Source: Deltaproteobacteria bacterium (GTDB lineage Bacteria; Bdellovibrionota; Bdellovibrionia; Bdellovibrionales; Bdellovibrionaceae). Taken from it: DNA of 64,000 bases. Of this stretch, positions 17,075 through 26,352 are shown in pieces (positions within the stretch are counted from its first letter, which is position 1; each line of letters starts with the position of its first letter). Made by a program: the position numbers and the translations under genes. The DNA is taken from positions 186,001-250,000 of the forward strand of contig JAFLCC010000003.1 of NCBI GenBank assembly GCA_017302835.1, written 5' to 3'. The notes below the pieces were generated by a model that was given only the letters and a program-made list of their open reading frames with translations, was not told the DNA's origin and did no database searches.

Positions 17075-18955
17075 ATGTGTGGAATCGTCGGCTATCTAGG
17101 TCCTTTAAATCCCAAAGAGATCATCATTAATGGATTAAAAAAATTAGAATATCGGGGGTACGATAGTGCAGGGCTTGCGATTATTCACAATGGAGAAACA
17201 AAATTAATACGTGCTTTAGGAAAATTAAAATCCCTAGAAGACAAAGTATTTCAAGAAAACTTTAATGGCCATCTCGGTATTGGTCATACTCGCTGGGCCA
17301 CCCACGGAGTTCCTTCAGAAAGAAATGCCCATCCCCATAAAGTTCGTGGGATCAGCCTGGTACATAATGGTATAATTGAAAATTACTTAGAAATTAAAGA
17401 AGAATTATTAAAACAAGGTGCAAAGATCGAGTCAGATACTGATTCCGAACTGGTGGCCCATCTGATCGCTAATGAAATAGATGAAACCAAGAACTTGAAA
17501 AAAGCCGTCGAAAATATTTTGGAAAAGCTAAAAGGTGCTTTTTCCATCGTGGTGATGTGGGAAAAAAATCCTGAGGAACTTGTGGCTTTTAAAGACGGAC
17601 CTCCTTTGGTTGTTGGACTTGGCAAAGATCAAAATTTTGTTGCGAGTGATGTTCAAGCTTTGATTGCCTATACGAATCAATTTATTTATTTAAATGACAG
17701 AGAAATTGTTCATCTAACCACGCAAAAAGTGCAGCTGTATTCAGCCCAAGGGGTAGCGATAGAAAGGAAACCTATTGTATTAAATTGGAGCCCAGAGTTA
17801 GTTGAAAAACAGGGCTTTTCTCATTATATGCTCAAGGAAATATACGAGCAACCCAGAGCCGTAGCCATGGCCCTGGAGCCTCATTTATTTGAACACAAGG
17901 TGCGGTTAAAAAATGTTGGTTTTTATGAAACTGATCTTCATCATTTGGATCAACTTAATGCGGAAGCTGATTGGAAGAAAACTTGGAAGCACTTAGGCCA
18001 AATTGAAAGAATATTTATTATTGCCTGCGGAACCAGTTTTTATGCGGGTCAAATAGGAAAATATTTAATAGAAAACCTAGCTAAAATTCCTGTTGAAACC
18101 GATATCGCTAGCGAGTTTAGATATCGAAATCCTCTTCTGCCAAAAAACTCCTTAGTCCTAACTATTTCTCAAAGTGGAGAGACAGCAGATACCTTAGCCG
18201 CTATCAGATTAGCAAAGGAAAAGGGAGCTCTGACTTTGTCGTTGTGTAATGTTAAAAATTCTACCATCGATCGGGAAGCCCATGGGCATTTGTACATGAA
18301 TGCAGGACCAGAGATTGGCGTGGCCAGCACCAAAGCCTTCACGACGACCTTGGCCATATTAAATATTTTTTCAATTGCCATGGCAAAAATTCACAACCAA
18401 CTCTCTGAGGTTGAAGAAAAAGAACTAGTACAAAACCTTTTGGCCATTCCTAGTAAGATGGAAGTGGTCTTGTCTTATGATAAATATTTCCAAACCGCTG
18501 CCGAGAATCTAAAAAAGTTTAAAGGTTTCCTATTTATGGGTCGTGGGGTGAGTTTTCCCATTGCCATGGAGGGGGCTCTGAAACTCAAAGAATTAGCCTA
18601 TCTTCATGCTGAAGGCTATGCCGCTGGTGAAATGAAGCATGGTCCTCTGGCCTTGATAGACGAGCGGATGGCAATTGTCATGCTTGTTCCCGACGACAAT
18701 CACTATGAAAAAACAGTGAGTAATTTGGAAGAGGCCAAGGCTCGTGGCGGGCAAATTATTTCTCTTGGCTCCGGTGATAATGAGAGATTGAAAAAAATCA
18801 GCCTCACGTATTTGCCAGTTCCTAAAGCAGATTGGAATTTAAATCCCATTCTCTTCGTGGTTCCGATGCAATTAATGGCTTTTCACTTAGCTTGTATTTT
18901 GGGATATGATGTGGACCAGCCAAGAAACCTTGCGAAATCAGTCACGGTAGAGTAA
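17075..18955 (+). CDS. glmS: GlmS, glutamine-fructose-6-phosphate aminotransferase
   Basis: GlmS makes glucosamine-6-phosphate from fructose-6-phosphate and glutamine, the first committed step towards UDP-GlcNAc. It starts MCGIVGYLG, so Cys2 becomes the N-terminal glutaminase nucleophile. GHTRWATHG and the HNGIIEN loop mark the class II amidotransferase domain. Two SIS sugar-isomerase domains follow (ISQSGETADTLAA at ~residues 365-378; GRGVSFPIAMEGALKLKE), ending with the family's NLAKSVTVE. At 626 residues it is slightly longer than E. coli GlmS (609). The 11-base spacing after glmU leaves no room for a glmS ribozyme. Confidence 0.97.
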   Translation: MCGIVGYLGPLNPKEIIINGLKKLEYRGYDSAGLAIIHNGETKLIRALGKLKSLEDKVFQENFNGHLGIGHTRWATHGVPSERNAHPHKVRGISLVHNGIIENYLEIKEELLKQGAKIESDTDSELVAHLIANEIDETKNLKKAVENILEKLKGAFSIVVMWEKNPEELVAFKDGPPLVVGLGKDQNFVASDVQALIAYTNQFIYLNDREIVHLTTQKVQLYSAQGVAIERKPIVLNWSPELVEKQGFSHYMLKEIYEQPRAVAMALEPHLFEHKVRLKNVGFYETDLHHLDQLNAEADWKKTWKHLGQIERIFIIACGTSFYAGQIGKYLIENLAKIPVETDIASEFRYRNPLLPKNSLVLTISQSGETADTLAAIRLAKEKGALTLSLCNVKNSTIDREAHGHLYMNAGPEIGVASTKAFTTTLAILNIFSIAMAKIHNQLSEVEEKELVQNLLAIPSKMEVVLSYDKYFQTAAENLKKFKGFLFMGRGVSFPIAMEGALKLKELAYLHAEGYAAGEMKHGPLALIDERMAIVMLVPDDNHYEKTVSNLEEAKARGGQIISLGSGDNERLKKISLTYLPVPKADWNLNPILFVVPMQLMAFHLACILGYDVDQPRNLAKSVTVE

Positions 18956-18967
18956 GTCCTTGGGGAT

Positions 18968-20569
18968 ATGATAAGTACTTCTAATTTAAGTTTAAGGTTT
19001 GGTAGCAAAAAATTATTCGAAGAGGTGAGTGTCAAGTTCACTCCTGGAAATTGTTATGGATTAATTGGCGCCAATGGTGCTGGAAAATCGACATTTCTAA
19101 AGATTCTTTCAAAAGAGATTGAACCAAATACCGGGGAGGTCATCATTCCCGGGAATCTTCGGTTGTCTGTTTTAAAACAAGATCAATATGCCTTTGACGA
19201 TATTCCTGTTTTAAAAACAGTGATGATGGGCAATTCCCGACTGTATGAAATTATTGAAGAAAAAGATAAGTTGTATGCTAAGGAAGATTTTTCAGATGCC
19301 GACGGCATCAGAGCTTCCGAGTTAGAATCAGAATTTTCTGAGCTCCATGGTTGGGAAGCCGAATCCGAAGCCGGAGTCATGCTCGCAGGTCTTGGAATTC
19401 CCGACGAGCTTCATGGAAAACAGATGAAAGAATTAGAATCAGGAGATAAAGTGAAAGTCCTCTTGGCTCAAGCTCTTTTTGGGCAACCTGATATTCTGCT
19501 TTTGGATGAGCCAACAAATCACCTTGATATTTATGCTATTAATTGGCTTGAGGAATTTTTATATAATTTTAATAATATTGTCATTGTCGTTTCCCATGAT
19601 CGACATTTCTTAAACAAAGTTTGTACCCACACTGTGGACGTAGATTACGGAAAAGTGGTTATTTATTCCGGTAACTACGATTTTTGGAAACAGGCCGTAG
19701 AACTTAATCTTCGATTGAAATCTGATCAAAACAAGAAAAATGCAGATAAGGCTGAAGAACTAAAAAGTTTTATCCAAAGATTCAGTGCCAACGCTTCAAA
19801 ATCAAGACAAGCTTCTTCTAGGCAAAAACAATTGGAAAAATTAGATTTATCAGACCTCCCCGTTTCTTCAAGAAAAGTCCCCTTTGTGGGGTTCGAACCC
19901 AAAAGAGAAGCTGGGAATGACATTTTAACAGTCAAAGGTGTAACTAAATCTATTAATGGAGAAGTGATTTTAAAAGACATCAGCTTTACCATAAATAAGA
20001 ATGACAAGGTCGCCTTGGTGGGCCGGAATGATGTAGCCAAGACCTTATTGATGGATATCCTTGCTGGCGACGTGACACCCGATTCTGGAAGTATTTCATG
20101 GGGAATTACGACCTCAAGAAGTTATTTTCCCTCTGATAATGCAAAATATTTTGATGTTGAAATGAATAATCTTATCGATTGGCTTCGTGAGTATTCAGAA
20201 GATAAAGATGAATCCTTCCTGCGTGGTTTTTTGGGAAAGATGTTATTCAGCGGCGACGAAGCCATGAAAAAACCAAAAGTCTTATCTGGAGGAGAAAAAG
20301 TTCGCTGTATGTTTGCTAAAATGATGCTCTCGGGGGCTAATGTTTTACTACTTAATGGTCCCACCGCCCATTTGGATTTGGAAAGCATCACCGCCGTCAA
20401 TGAAGGGGTCAAACGTTTCAAAGGAGTCGTTCTCTTTACTTCCCATGACCATGAATTTGTCCAAACGGTAGCCAGTCGAATCATTGAAATTGATTCGACT
20501 GTTATTGAAGATGTGGCTATTTCCTTTGATGAGTATTTAGAACGAAAACTATTGAAGCTGAATCATTAG
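18968..20569 (+). CDS. ABC-F ATPase (YbiT/YkpA-like) with degenerate second ATPase site
   Basis: This soluble 533-residue protein has two ABC domains and no membrane segments, as in ABC-F factors that act on ribosomes. NBD1 has an intact Walker A (GANGAGKST, ~residues 37-45) and Walker B (LLLDEPTNHLD), but its signature reads LESGDKVK, a change common in YbiT-type members. NBD2 has a normal signature (LSGGEKVR), but its Walker A is GRNDVAKT and its Walker B is LLLNGPTAHLD, losing the Mg-binding Asp and the catalytic Glu. Only the composite site made of NBD1 Walker motifs and NBD2 signature therefore looks competent. It lies 12 bases after glmS, so probably the third gene of that transcript. 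A translation-related role is inferred from the family. Confidence 0.9.
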   Translation: MISTSNLSLRFGSKKLFEEVSVKFTPGNCYGLIGANGAGKSTFLKILSKEIEPNTGEVIIPGNLRLSVLKQDQYAFDDIPVLKTVMMGNSRLYEIIEEKDKLYAKEDFSDADGIRASELESEFSELHGWEAESEAGVMLAGLGIPDELHGKQMKELESGDKVKVLLAQALFGQPDILLLDEPTNHLDIYAINWLEEFLYNFNNIVIVVSHDRHFLNKVCTHTVDVDYGKVVIYSGNYDFWKQAVELNLRLKSDQNKKNADKAEELKSFIQRFSANASKSRQASSRQKQLEKLDLSDLPVSSRKVPFVGFEPKREAGNDILTVKGVTKSINGEVILKDISFTINKNDKVALVGRNDVAKTLLMDILAGDVTPDSGSISWGITTSRSYFPSDNAKYFDVEMNNLIDWLREYSEDKDESFLRGFLGKMLFSGDEAMKKPKVLSGGEKVRCMFAKMMLSGANVLLLNGPTAHLDLESITAVNEGVKRFKGVVLFTSHDHEFVQTVASRIIEIDSTVIEDVAISFDEYLERKLLKLNH

Positions 20570-20595
20570 TCATGACCCTACCAGTTATATTCAGG

Positions 20596-21387
20596 TTAAC
20601 GATTCTTTTGAATTAAACAATTGTAAAAGGCTTTTGTTCTTTCGACGAAGGCCACGGTTTCATTTCCTCTGGCGCTGCCAAACTGAGTTTGTCGATAAAA
20701 CGTTTCATCGCTTAGCTTTGGGAGTATTTTCTTGAGGTGATTCCAATCGTAGGGGTTTTTTCCAAGACTAGTGGCAATCTTAAAGGCATCAAACAAATGA
20801 CCAATTCCAAGGTTGTAAGCCGCTAAGGCCAAAATAATTCTGTCGGTATCACTTAAATGGTCAGGCATTAAGGAAATTAACTGTTTCAAGTACTTGGCGC
20901 CACCAAAGATATTTTCTTCAGCATTGTGGATATCCTCGATACCCAGATCTTTGGCAGTGGATTTGGTAATTTGCATCAAACCTTGTACGCCCGTGAAGCT
21001 TTTGGCTTGAGGGTCCCATTGGGATTCTTGATAGGAAATGGCAGCTACTAATTCCCAGGGAAGGTTGTATTGAGATCCAGCTTTAATAAAATGAGGTTTG
21101 TAATCAGCAAGCCTTGAGTGAAACCGTTTTTGAAATAAAAAGATATCTTTGTCGCTCAAAACCTGACTCGTTCCCTCTTTAGAGGCCGCGATTACTGATC
21201 CATTATTAGATGGAACAAAGTGATTTTTTTTGGAGAGAGGGTTTTGTCCTTGCGCTGAATTATATTGGGATCCTTCGCAATGTACTAAAGAAATAGTCAA
21301 TGGAATAAAAAGACCCAGAGTCAAGGCTCTATGGCCTCTACTTTTTTTAAGTTTTATATAAAACTGCCTCATTTTTGACATCATCAA
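20596..21387 (-). CDS. lytic transglycosylase (MltF/SLT type), lipoprotein
   Basis: A murein hydrolase that cleaves glycan strands to 1,6-anhydro ends. The SLT fold has the catalytic Glu in AISYQESQWDPQA, then GVQGLMQITKSTAKDLG and ALAAYNLGIGH, all typical of the MltF/SLT family. The N-terminal ~30 residues are a signal peptide with the lipobox-like LVHC, so it probably sits in the outer membrane facing the periplasm. At 263 residues it has only the catalytic domain and lacks MltF's solute-binding module. Several Met codons at the start (MMMSKM) leave the exact start open by up to five codons. It is convergent with the ABC-F gene. Confidence 0.9.
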   Translation of the reverse strand: MMMSKMRQFYIKLKKSRGHRALTLGLFIPLTISLVHCEGSQYNSAQGQNPLSKKNHFVPSNNGSVIAASKEGTSQVLSDKDIFLFQKRFHSRLADYKPHFIKAGSQYNLPWELVAAISYQESQWDPQAKSFTGVQGLMQITKSTAKDLGIEDIHNAEENIFGGAKYLKQLISLMPDHLSDTDRIILALAAYNLGIGHLFDAFKIATSLGKNPYDWNHLKKILPKLSDETFYRQTQFGSARGNETVAFVERTKAFYNCLIQKNR

Positions 21388-21575
21388 ATCGCTTGATAGA
21401 CTAGCTCTAGAATGGGATCAAGTCCTTGCACGGCAAAAGTGGCTCTAATCAAAATTAAGGATAGCTTAATGTTTGCGTCAAAAAAAATCATATGAAAGTC
21501 TCTAAGATTTAGTAAATAATCCTCTCCTATTTGTTTTCAAATTATTAAGTTGTTACGTTTTTACGTGGGGTCATC

Positions 21576-22169
21576 ATGTCAGAGTTTTCATATTTTCAAA
21601 CCAGAGGTTGGATCGAAGTGGTTGTGGGTTCGATGTTTAGTGGAAAAACTGAAGAGCTTATTCGTCGAGTTCGTAGGGCTGAATTTGCAAAATTAAAAGT
21701 TCAAGTTTTTAAACCAGTAATTGATAATAGATACAAAGAAAAAGAAGTGACATCCCATAATTTAAATTCGATGGAAGCCATTCCACTAAATAGTATTGAT
21801 GAAATTTGGGATCATTTAAGTTCTAAAACCAGAGTGGTTGGAATTGATGAAGGTCAATTTTTTGATGAACGTATTATTCAAGTGGTGCAGGACCTGGCAG
21901 ATCGAGGTTTAAGAGTTATCATCGCAGGGCTTGATACAGATTGGAAGGGAAATCCCTTTGAGCCCATGCCTACCTTGATGGCAATCGCTGAAAACGTTAC
22001 CAAACAACACGCCGTCTGCATGGTCTGTGGAGCCCCTGCCAGTCGAACCCAAAAAACCTCAGGTGGGGAATCAAAAATTGAAGTTGGAGCTGCAGAATCC
22101 TATGAGGCTCGGTGCCGAGAGCATTTTATTCCTCGAGTTGAACACCAACTGAAAACCCTTGCACCATAA
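21576..22169 (+). CDS. tdk: thymidine kinase
   Basis: Type II thymidine kinase, the salvage enzyme that makes dTMP from thymidine and ATP. The 197-residue protein has a P-loop [11 protein letters not shown] (residues ~18-28), the DEGQFFD block that carries the catalytic Glu, and the zinc-binding lasso region (CMVCGAP, later ARCREH). These match the E. coli-type Tdk. A GGGG site precedes the ATG. Monocistronic. A salvage kinase is useful to any cell feeding on prey or environmental nucleosides, but the gene is widespread and does not by itself indicate lifestyle. Confidence 0.96.
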   Translation: MSEFSYFQTRGWIEVVVGSMFSGKTEELIRRVRRAEFAKLKVQVFKPVIDNRYKEKEVTSHNLNSMEAIPLNSIDEIWDHLSSKTRVVGIDEGQFFDERIIQVVQDLADRGLRVIIAGLDTDWKGNPFEPMPTLMAIAENVTKQHAVCMVCGAPASRTQKTSGGESKIEVGAAESYEARCREHFIPRVEHQLKTLAP

Positions 22170-22219
22170 GTCAACCTACTAATTATAATAATAATTGTTT
22201 ATTCTATCTGAAAAAAGTA

Positions 22220-22242
22220 CTGACTATTTAAGCTTCAGTCAG
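22220..22242 (+). terminator. weak hairpin downstream of tdk
   Basis: CTGACT at 22220-22225 and AGTCAG at 22237-22242 pair around an 11-base loop and are followed by a T-rich run. It may end the tdk transcript. Confidence 0.35.
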
Positions 22243-22311
22243 AAGATTTTATTTTTTCTATGGCACTCTAGAATGATTTGGGATATGAATTCTCGGTAAC
22301 GGGGTGAATCT

Positions 22312-23607
22312 ATGAAAGTAGATAGGGTTATTTCAAGAAAAATAAGAATAATAAGTAATAAATTAATAAATAAAAAATTAAGTTGTTTCTTCTTAAATGG
22401 TATCTTGTTAAAAGAAAAAATAAATAAAAGTCTAAGCAAAATAATTTTAAGCATTTTTGTGTCTCTTTCCGTAAGCGCTCAAAATTCAACATCAACTTTA
22501 ACTCCATCTTCAGGAGCGGGTTCAAGCGCTACTTCGACCTCCTCGGTTTTAAGTGATACAACCGTAAAAAATACGGGTGCCGTTACAATAACAACCTTAG
22601 GAAGAAATGTTCAAGATCAGAGTTTGAACTCCGTGGTCGGTTGGTCATTTGCTGAATTTGGTATTAAGTCAAAATTTAATGAATGGTTTACTTTTGATTT
22701 CAATTTAGTTGGAATTTTTGGGGAAGGTGCTGGTCAAAATTATCTTTCAGATGAAGGTGCTAGTGCCAATACAATTATTATCGATTCCATTGGTGTGGCG
22801 CTAAAACCGATAAAACAATTAGAACTGAAAGCTGGAGTTATAAGATATAAAATCAATCCTCTCTTGTCGACGATGTCAGCAAATACAAGTCTTGGATCAG
22901 AGCAAACCCTTGAGTTTTCAAATGATAGTGAGACCATGAAATTGAGTTTTATTGGTAATGAAGCAATGCCTTCTACGGGTATTACTAAAACTTCAGTTGA
23001 TAAGGAAAACACTCCCTTTTTCTTGGCAGGGACAGTTAAGGGAGAACTCAATTCTAAAATAATTAATACCAAATTAAAGGGAGCAGTGACGCAATTTAAA
23101 ATGGGGAATTTGCCAAGAAGTCAAGCCAAAGGGGCATTAACCGGTGGAAACTCAAGATCTTCCGTAACAGGGCTTGGTGACCAAATGGAGTACGTCATAG
23201 GTTTTGCTGGGTATGAAACTGCGGGAGTGATTGAAACAGATTGGACTCCAAATTTAACAACCTCAATTAAGGGAGTTAAAATCATTAATAACAGTGCCTT
23301 TGAAGAAAGCAATGAAGGGACTCGAGGTATTTTTGAAATAAAATGGAAAAGAGGAAATGTGACATTAACCCCGTCTTGGAGTGTTTTCAATATCCAGGCG
23401 GATACGACGCCTGCACCTTACAGTATTTTGCCAAATAGGCTAAACAATAGGGAAGGGCAAAAGATCAGTTTGAGTGTTGATTTTGAAAAACAAAAATTAG
23501 GATTTTTTGGAGATTACACGAAAGCTGATGTAATTGTTGGAAGTCCATATTTAACGGATCGAGAAATTTTTAATTTAGGGGTGGAGGTAAAGTATGACTT
23601 ATTCTAA
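22312..23607 (+). CDS. predicted outer-membrane beta-barrel protein
   Basis: The 431-residue product has a very basic N-terminal tail, a hydrophobic segment (IILSIFVSLSVSAQ) that fits a signal peptide cut near residue 56, and a Ser/Thr-rich linker. The remainder is alternating polar/aromatic beta strands (FNEWFTFDFNLVGIFGEG, LELKAGVIRYKINPLL) ending NLGVEVKYDLF. A terminal Phe after a beta strand is the classic BAM recognition signal. It therefore looks like a medium-size barrel, perhaps a porin-like channel; substrate unknown. Its last 14 bases overlap the start of the lipoprotein gene that follows, so the two are translationally coupled. The start with GGGG 7 bases upstream gives an unusually long n-region; a later start is possible. 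Confidence 0.72.
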   Translation: MKVDRVISRKIRIISNKLINKKLSCFFLNGILLKEKINKSLSKIILSIFVSLSVSAQNSTSTLTPSSGAGSSATSTSSVLSDTTVKNTGAVTITTLGRNVQDQSLNSVVGWSFAEFGIKSKFNEWFTFDFNLVGIFGEGAGQNYLSDEGASANTIIIDSIGVALKPIKQLELKAGVIRYKINPLLSTMSANTSLGSEQTLEFSNDSETMKLSFIGNEAMPSTGITKTSVDKENTPFFLAGTVKGELNSKIINTKLKGAVTQFKMGNLPRSQAKGALTGGNSRSSVTGLGDQMEYVIGFAGYETAGVIETDWTPNLTTSIKGVKIINNSAFEESNEGTRGIFEIKWKRGNVTLTPSWSVFNIQADTTPAPYSILPNRLNNREGQKISLSVDFEKQKLGFFGDYTKADVIVGSPYLTDREIFNLGVEVKYDLF

Positions 23608-26266
23608 TAAGTCCATGTTTTTAAAAACTGTTAGCGGAATGATTCTTTCTGGGGCAATTATTTTTGGAGGACTCATTTCATGTTCTGAAAAAAATAAGCC
23701 TCAACCCAGTGGTGCCAACAATTCTACTTTTTTTGTAGATGATGTGAAAAAACTTGGTGATGGTTTTACAGTTGTGGGTCAAACCAATGCAAACGGACAA
23801 TTTGATAAGAAACTTATCGCTTTAGAGGCTTGCCTTAAAGACAACGCAGAAAGCAAATCTGTAAGTAATATTAATTTCAAGATCACTGCTGGAGAGGCAA
23901 CTACCACAAAAGTTTCTGACCCTAAGGGCTGTGTTCAATGGGTTGAAGTCATAGAGTTCAATCCTAATGATCCAGCAAAAAGTATTTCAATGGTTCGAAT
24001 GATCGAGGCTCTGGAAAAACATAGTGGTTCTGAAAAGTTCACTTTAAGTGTCAATCCTTGGGATAATACATTTTCTTTTATCAAACAATCTCCAGGAGCA
24101 ACAAACAATGTAAATGAGAGTTTTATTAAATATAAAACCAAAGATTTGACCACGGCCTCCGTTGGTTTGCCAAGTAATTATGATTTCTATGTCAAGATCA
24201 ACGATGAGGAATTAGCTGGAACACTTGCAGACTCTGGAAACTCTGGTGCTAGTTTCTATATTGATGAGGTGAAATTCGTATCATCACGCTTAATCGGTGA
24301 GCCAAATGCTTTGGGACAATATAGTAAGTTACTTTTGGGGTTTGAAGCTTGCGTGCTTGATGCTGCAAAAAAAGCTCCGGTGACAAATGTTAAATTTAAA
24401 CTCTCTGCTGGTGATTTGTCTGTTGAAAAAACAAGTTCGAATAAAGGATGCATTTTTTGGCAAGAAGTTATTGATTATATACCAACAGGTGCAGAGAATT
24501 TTTTCCCGTTCCTTCGTGTAATTCAGGCACTTCAAAGTCAAAAGGGCAGTATAAAATTTGTATATTCTTATAATCCATGGAGTGATAAGTTTATTTATGA
24601 CAAAAGGGCTTCTGTTTCTACCGAAGAATTATATACATATATGGATAAAAGTTCATCACCTTTAAATAAGGTAAATCATGAGTTCTATGTGAAAATCGCA
24701 AATCTTGATGAAACTTACAGCTCGATCAAAAGACAAACAGAAATCGATACTCTAAGACTTAAATATAAAGGTATAGACTATCAAAATGTTTCTATAGATG
24801 AAAAATTAAATTTAACAGTTCCCTATACCTATGTGACTGATTTAAGTATTTTGTTTTTAAAGCAAAGTCTAGGTAGACTAGTCCAAGAAAAAATTAAAAT
24901 GGGAAAATTCATGTTCCATCTTGTTTTTTTGAAGGAACATCAGGTAGTAAAGAATCCACAACCAGAGGAAGTTGTTGCAGGAGTTTCTTTTAAGGGATCT
25001 CCGCTGGGAGATGCTGGTTTAATATCTGTGCCAATAACTATCAATTTTAAAAACTTAACAGCCCTATCTAGTCGAATGAGCGTGCTACTTACAGTGACTT
25101 CTTTAGATGAGCCGGCCCTATTTCCAGAACAAACTTATGAAGGTATGGTAAATGGCATTTCGGCAAATGAGCAACTGGAAATTAGTTTAATTCCAAATGA
25201 TTCAAATGCACATGAACTTTTGGCAAAGTATAATCAGAAAGTAGAAACGAATTTAACATCTAGAACTGGGTTTACTGTCGACAGTCTTTTGAGTTCTGAA
25301 GGCTTTAAGTTAATTGAAAATGCTAATGTTTCCTATACTAAAACAGGAATACTTTCAGTAGAAAAAGAAACTGTTGATCTTGCAAAATCAATTCAAAATC
25401 TTCAGGATCAACATGAATTTTCAACTATTGAAAAGAGAGCTCTTTGCTCAGCTTTTTTTCAGGGATTACCAGATTTAGGAGGGGCTTGGGTTAAGTCGTG
25501 TCTTTCAAGTCCAGAAAAACTTTTATCGGCTGAAATTACTGAGTTCGTTAACAGCACTGCTCCTAAGATCGTAGGAACGCCAAGTTTTGGAACTTTAGAA
25601 ACTCTTGTTTTGACCTCAGTGTTTCAAGAATCTGAAGACACTAGTTTTTCTAAAGGTTATGATCTTCAGGGTAATATTGGAGCTAATCTAGATGCTGGTT
25701 TTAATGTTGGTTATAAACCTATAGCCAACACAGAAGCAGGTATCGGCTTTAAATTTGGGTTAGGGGGTAAAGTTTATTCAAGTAAATCTTATACTCTTGC
25801 CAATAAAGACGTTAAGGGTATTTCTTTAACTTCTACGGAAGCACTTACTGCGCAGCAATTTAGCATTACGATGTCGGCTGAGGTAAAAAAATGCTTGCTC
25901 ATTTCAGCTAAACCAGTTCTTCAGACTAAATTGACAACCGCAAAGCTGCCTACATCAAGGTATTTATGCGCAGAAAGTACCAAAGAAAATAGAAGAGAAA
26001 ATTATTATCTGTTGGATCAAGCTAAAGTGCCAAAATCAAATTCCATTGCAGATACTAATTCTCAAGTTGTTAATCCGTTAAGAATGTTAGTTCGTGGGAC
26101 AAGTTCTTATTCCTTTTTAAAATCAATTATAACCAACAAATATGGCTATAAGATTGGATTGGGAAAAATGACTTCAGACCAAATTTTAAATGATCCTTCT
26201 AATTTTATGACTCAAGAAGCTCCATTGATGCTATCTTCAACTCGTAAGGTAGTCTTAGCAAAATAG
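23594..26266 (+). CDS. large lipoprotein with an internal tandem duplication
   Basis: The 890-residue protein begins with a signal peptide and lipobox LISC (lipid Cys30). Residues ~45-163 and ~220-335 are two copies of one module. Each runs FxxDxVK, then a Cys in (L/F)EAC, then KGCxxW, then NPWxxxF. The two Cys of each copy are exactly 33 residues apart (80/113 and 253/286), suggesting a disulfide in each. The remaining ~550 residues have no recognised domain; one stretch (GNIGANLDAGFNVGYKPIAN) is Gly-rich and beta-like. The start has an ideal GGAGG site and lies inside the upstream barrel gene. A classic terminator follows. The pair may form one outer-membrane complex; function unknown. Confidence 0.75.
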   Translation: MTYSNKSMFLKTVSGMILSGAIIFGGLISCSEKNKPQPSGANNSTFFVDDVKKLGDGFTVVGQTNANGQFDKKLIALEACLKDNAESKSVSNINFKITAGEATTTKVSDPKGCVQWVEVIEFNPNDPAKSISMVRMIEALEKHSGSEKFTLSVNPWDNTFSFIKQSPGATNNVNESFIKYKTKDLTTASVGLPSNYDFYVKINDEELAGTLADSGNSGASFYIDEVKFVSSRLIGEPNALGQYSKLLLGFEACVLDAAKKAPVTNVKFKLSAGDLSVEKTSSNKGCIFWQEVIDYIPTGAENFFPFLRVIQALQSQKGSIKFVYSYNPWSDKFIYDKRASVSTEELYTYMDKSSSPLNKVNHEFYVKIANLDETYSSIKRQTEIDTLRLKYKGIDYQNVSIDEKLNLTVPYTYVTDLSILFLKQSLGRLVQEKIKMGKFMFHLVFLKEHQVVKNPQPEEVVAGVSFKGSPLGDAGLISVPITINFKNLTALSSRMSVLLTVTSLDEPALFPEQTYEGMVNGISANEQLEISLIPNDSNAHELLAKYNQKVETNLTSRTGFTVDSLLSSEGFKLIENANVSYTKTGILSVEKETVDLAKSIQNLQDQHEFSTIEKRALCSAFFQGLPDLGGAWVKSCLSSPEKLLSAEITEFVNSTAPKIVGTPSFGTLETLVLTSVFQESEDTSFSKGYDLQGNIGANLDAGFNVGYKPIANTEAGIGFKFGLGGKVYSSKSYTLANKDVKGISLTSTEALTAQQFSITMSAEVKKCLLISAKPVLQTKLTTAKLPTSRYLCAESTKENRRENYYLLDQAKVPKSNSIADTNSQVVNPLRMLVRGTSSYSFLKSIITNKYGYKIGLGKMTSDQILNDPSNFMTQEAPLMLSSTRKVVLAK

Positions 26267-26292
26267 AGTAATTTATAAACTATAATATTTAG

Positions 26293-26325
26293 AAAAGGGG
26301 ACTGGATGAGTCCCCCTTTTTTTTT
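26293..26325 (+). terminator. strong rho-independent terminator
   Basis: GGGGACT and AGTCCCC pair around a 5-base loop (GGATG) and are followed by a run of nine to ten T. It ends the barrel/lipoprotein transcript. Confidence 0.93.
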
Positions 26326-26352
26326 CTGATCTGAATAGAAATAATAAATAGG

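Noticed and set aside
17063-17075. Possible glmS ribozyme between glmU and glmS
   Set aside because: Only 11 bases separate the genes; there is no room for the conserved ribozyme core.
19888-19900. GGGGTTCGAACCC, resembling a tRNA T-arm
   Set aside because: It lies inside the ABC-F gene as VGFEP codons. No acceptor or anticodon stems fit around it, so it is a coincidence.
22239-22525. Minus-strand frames at the start of the barrel gene (hydrophobic Leu/Ile/Phe-rich)
   Set aside because: They read the complement of the A-rich, basic N-terminal region and would be spurious membrane peptides.
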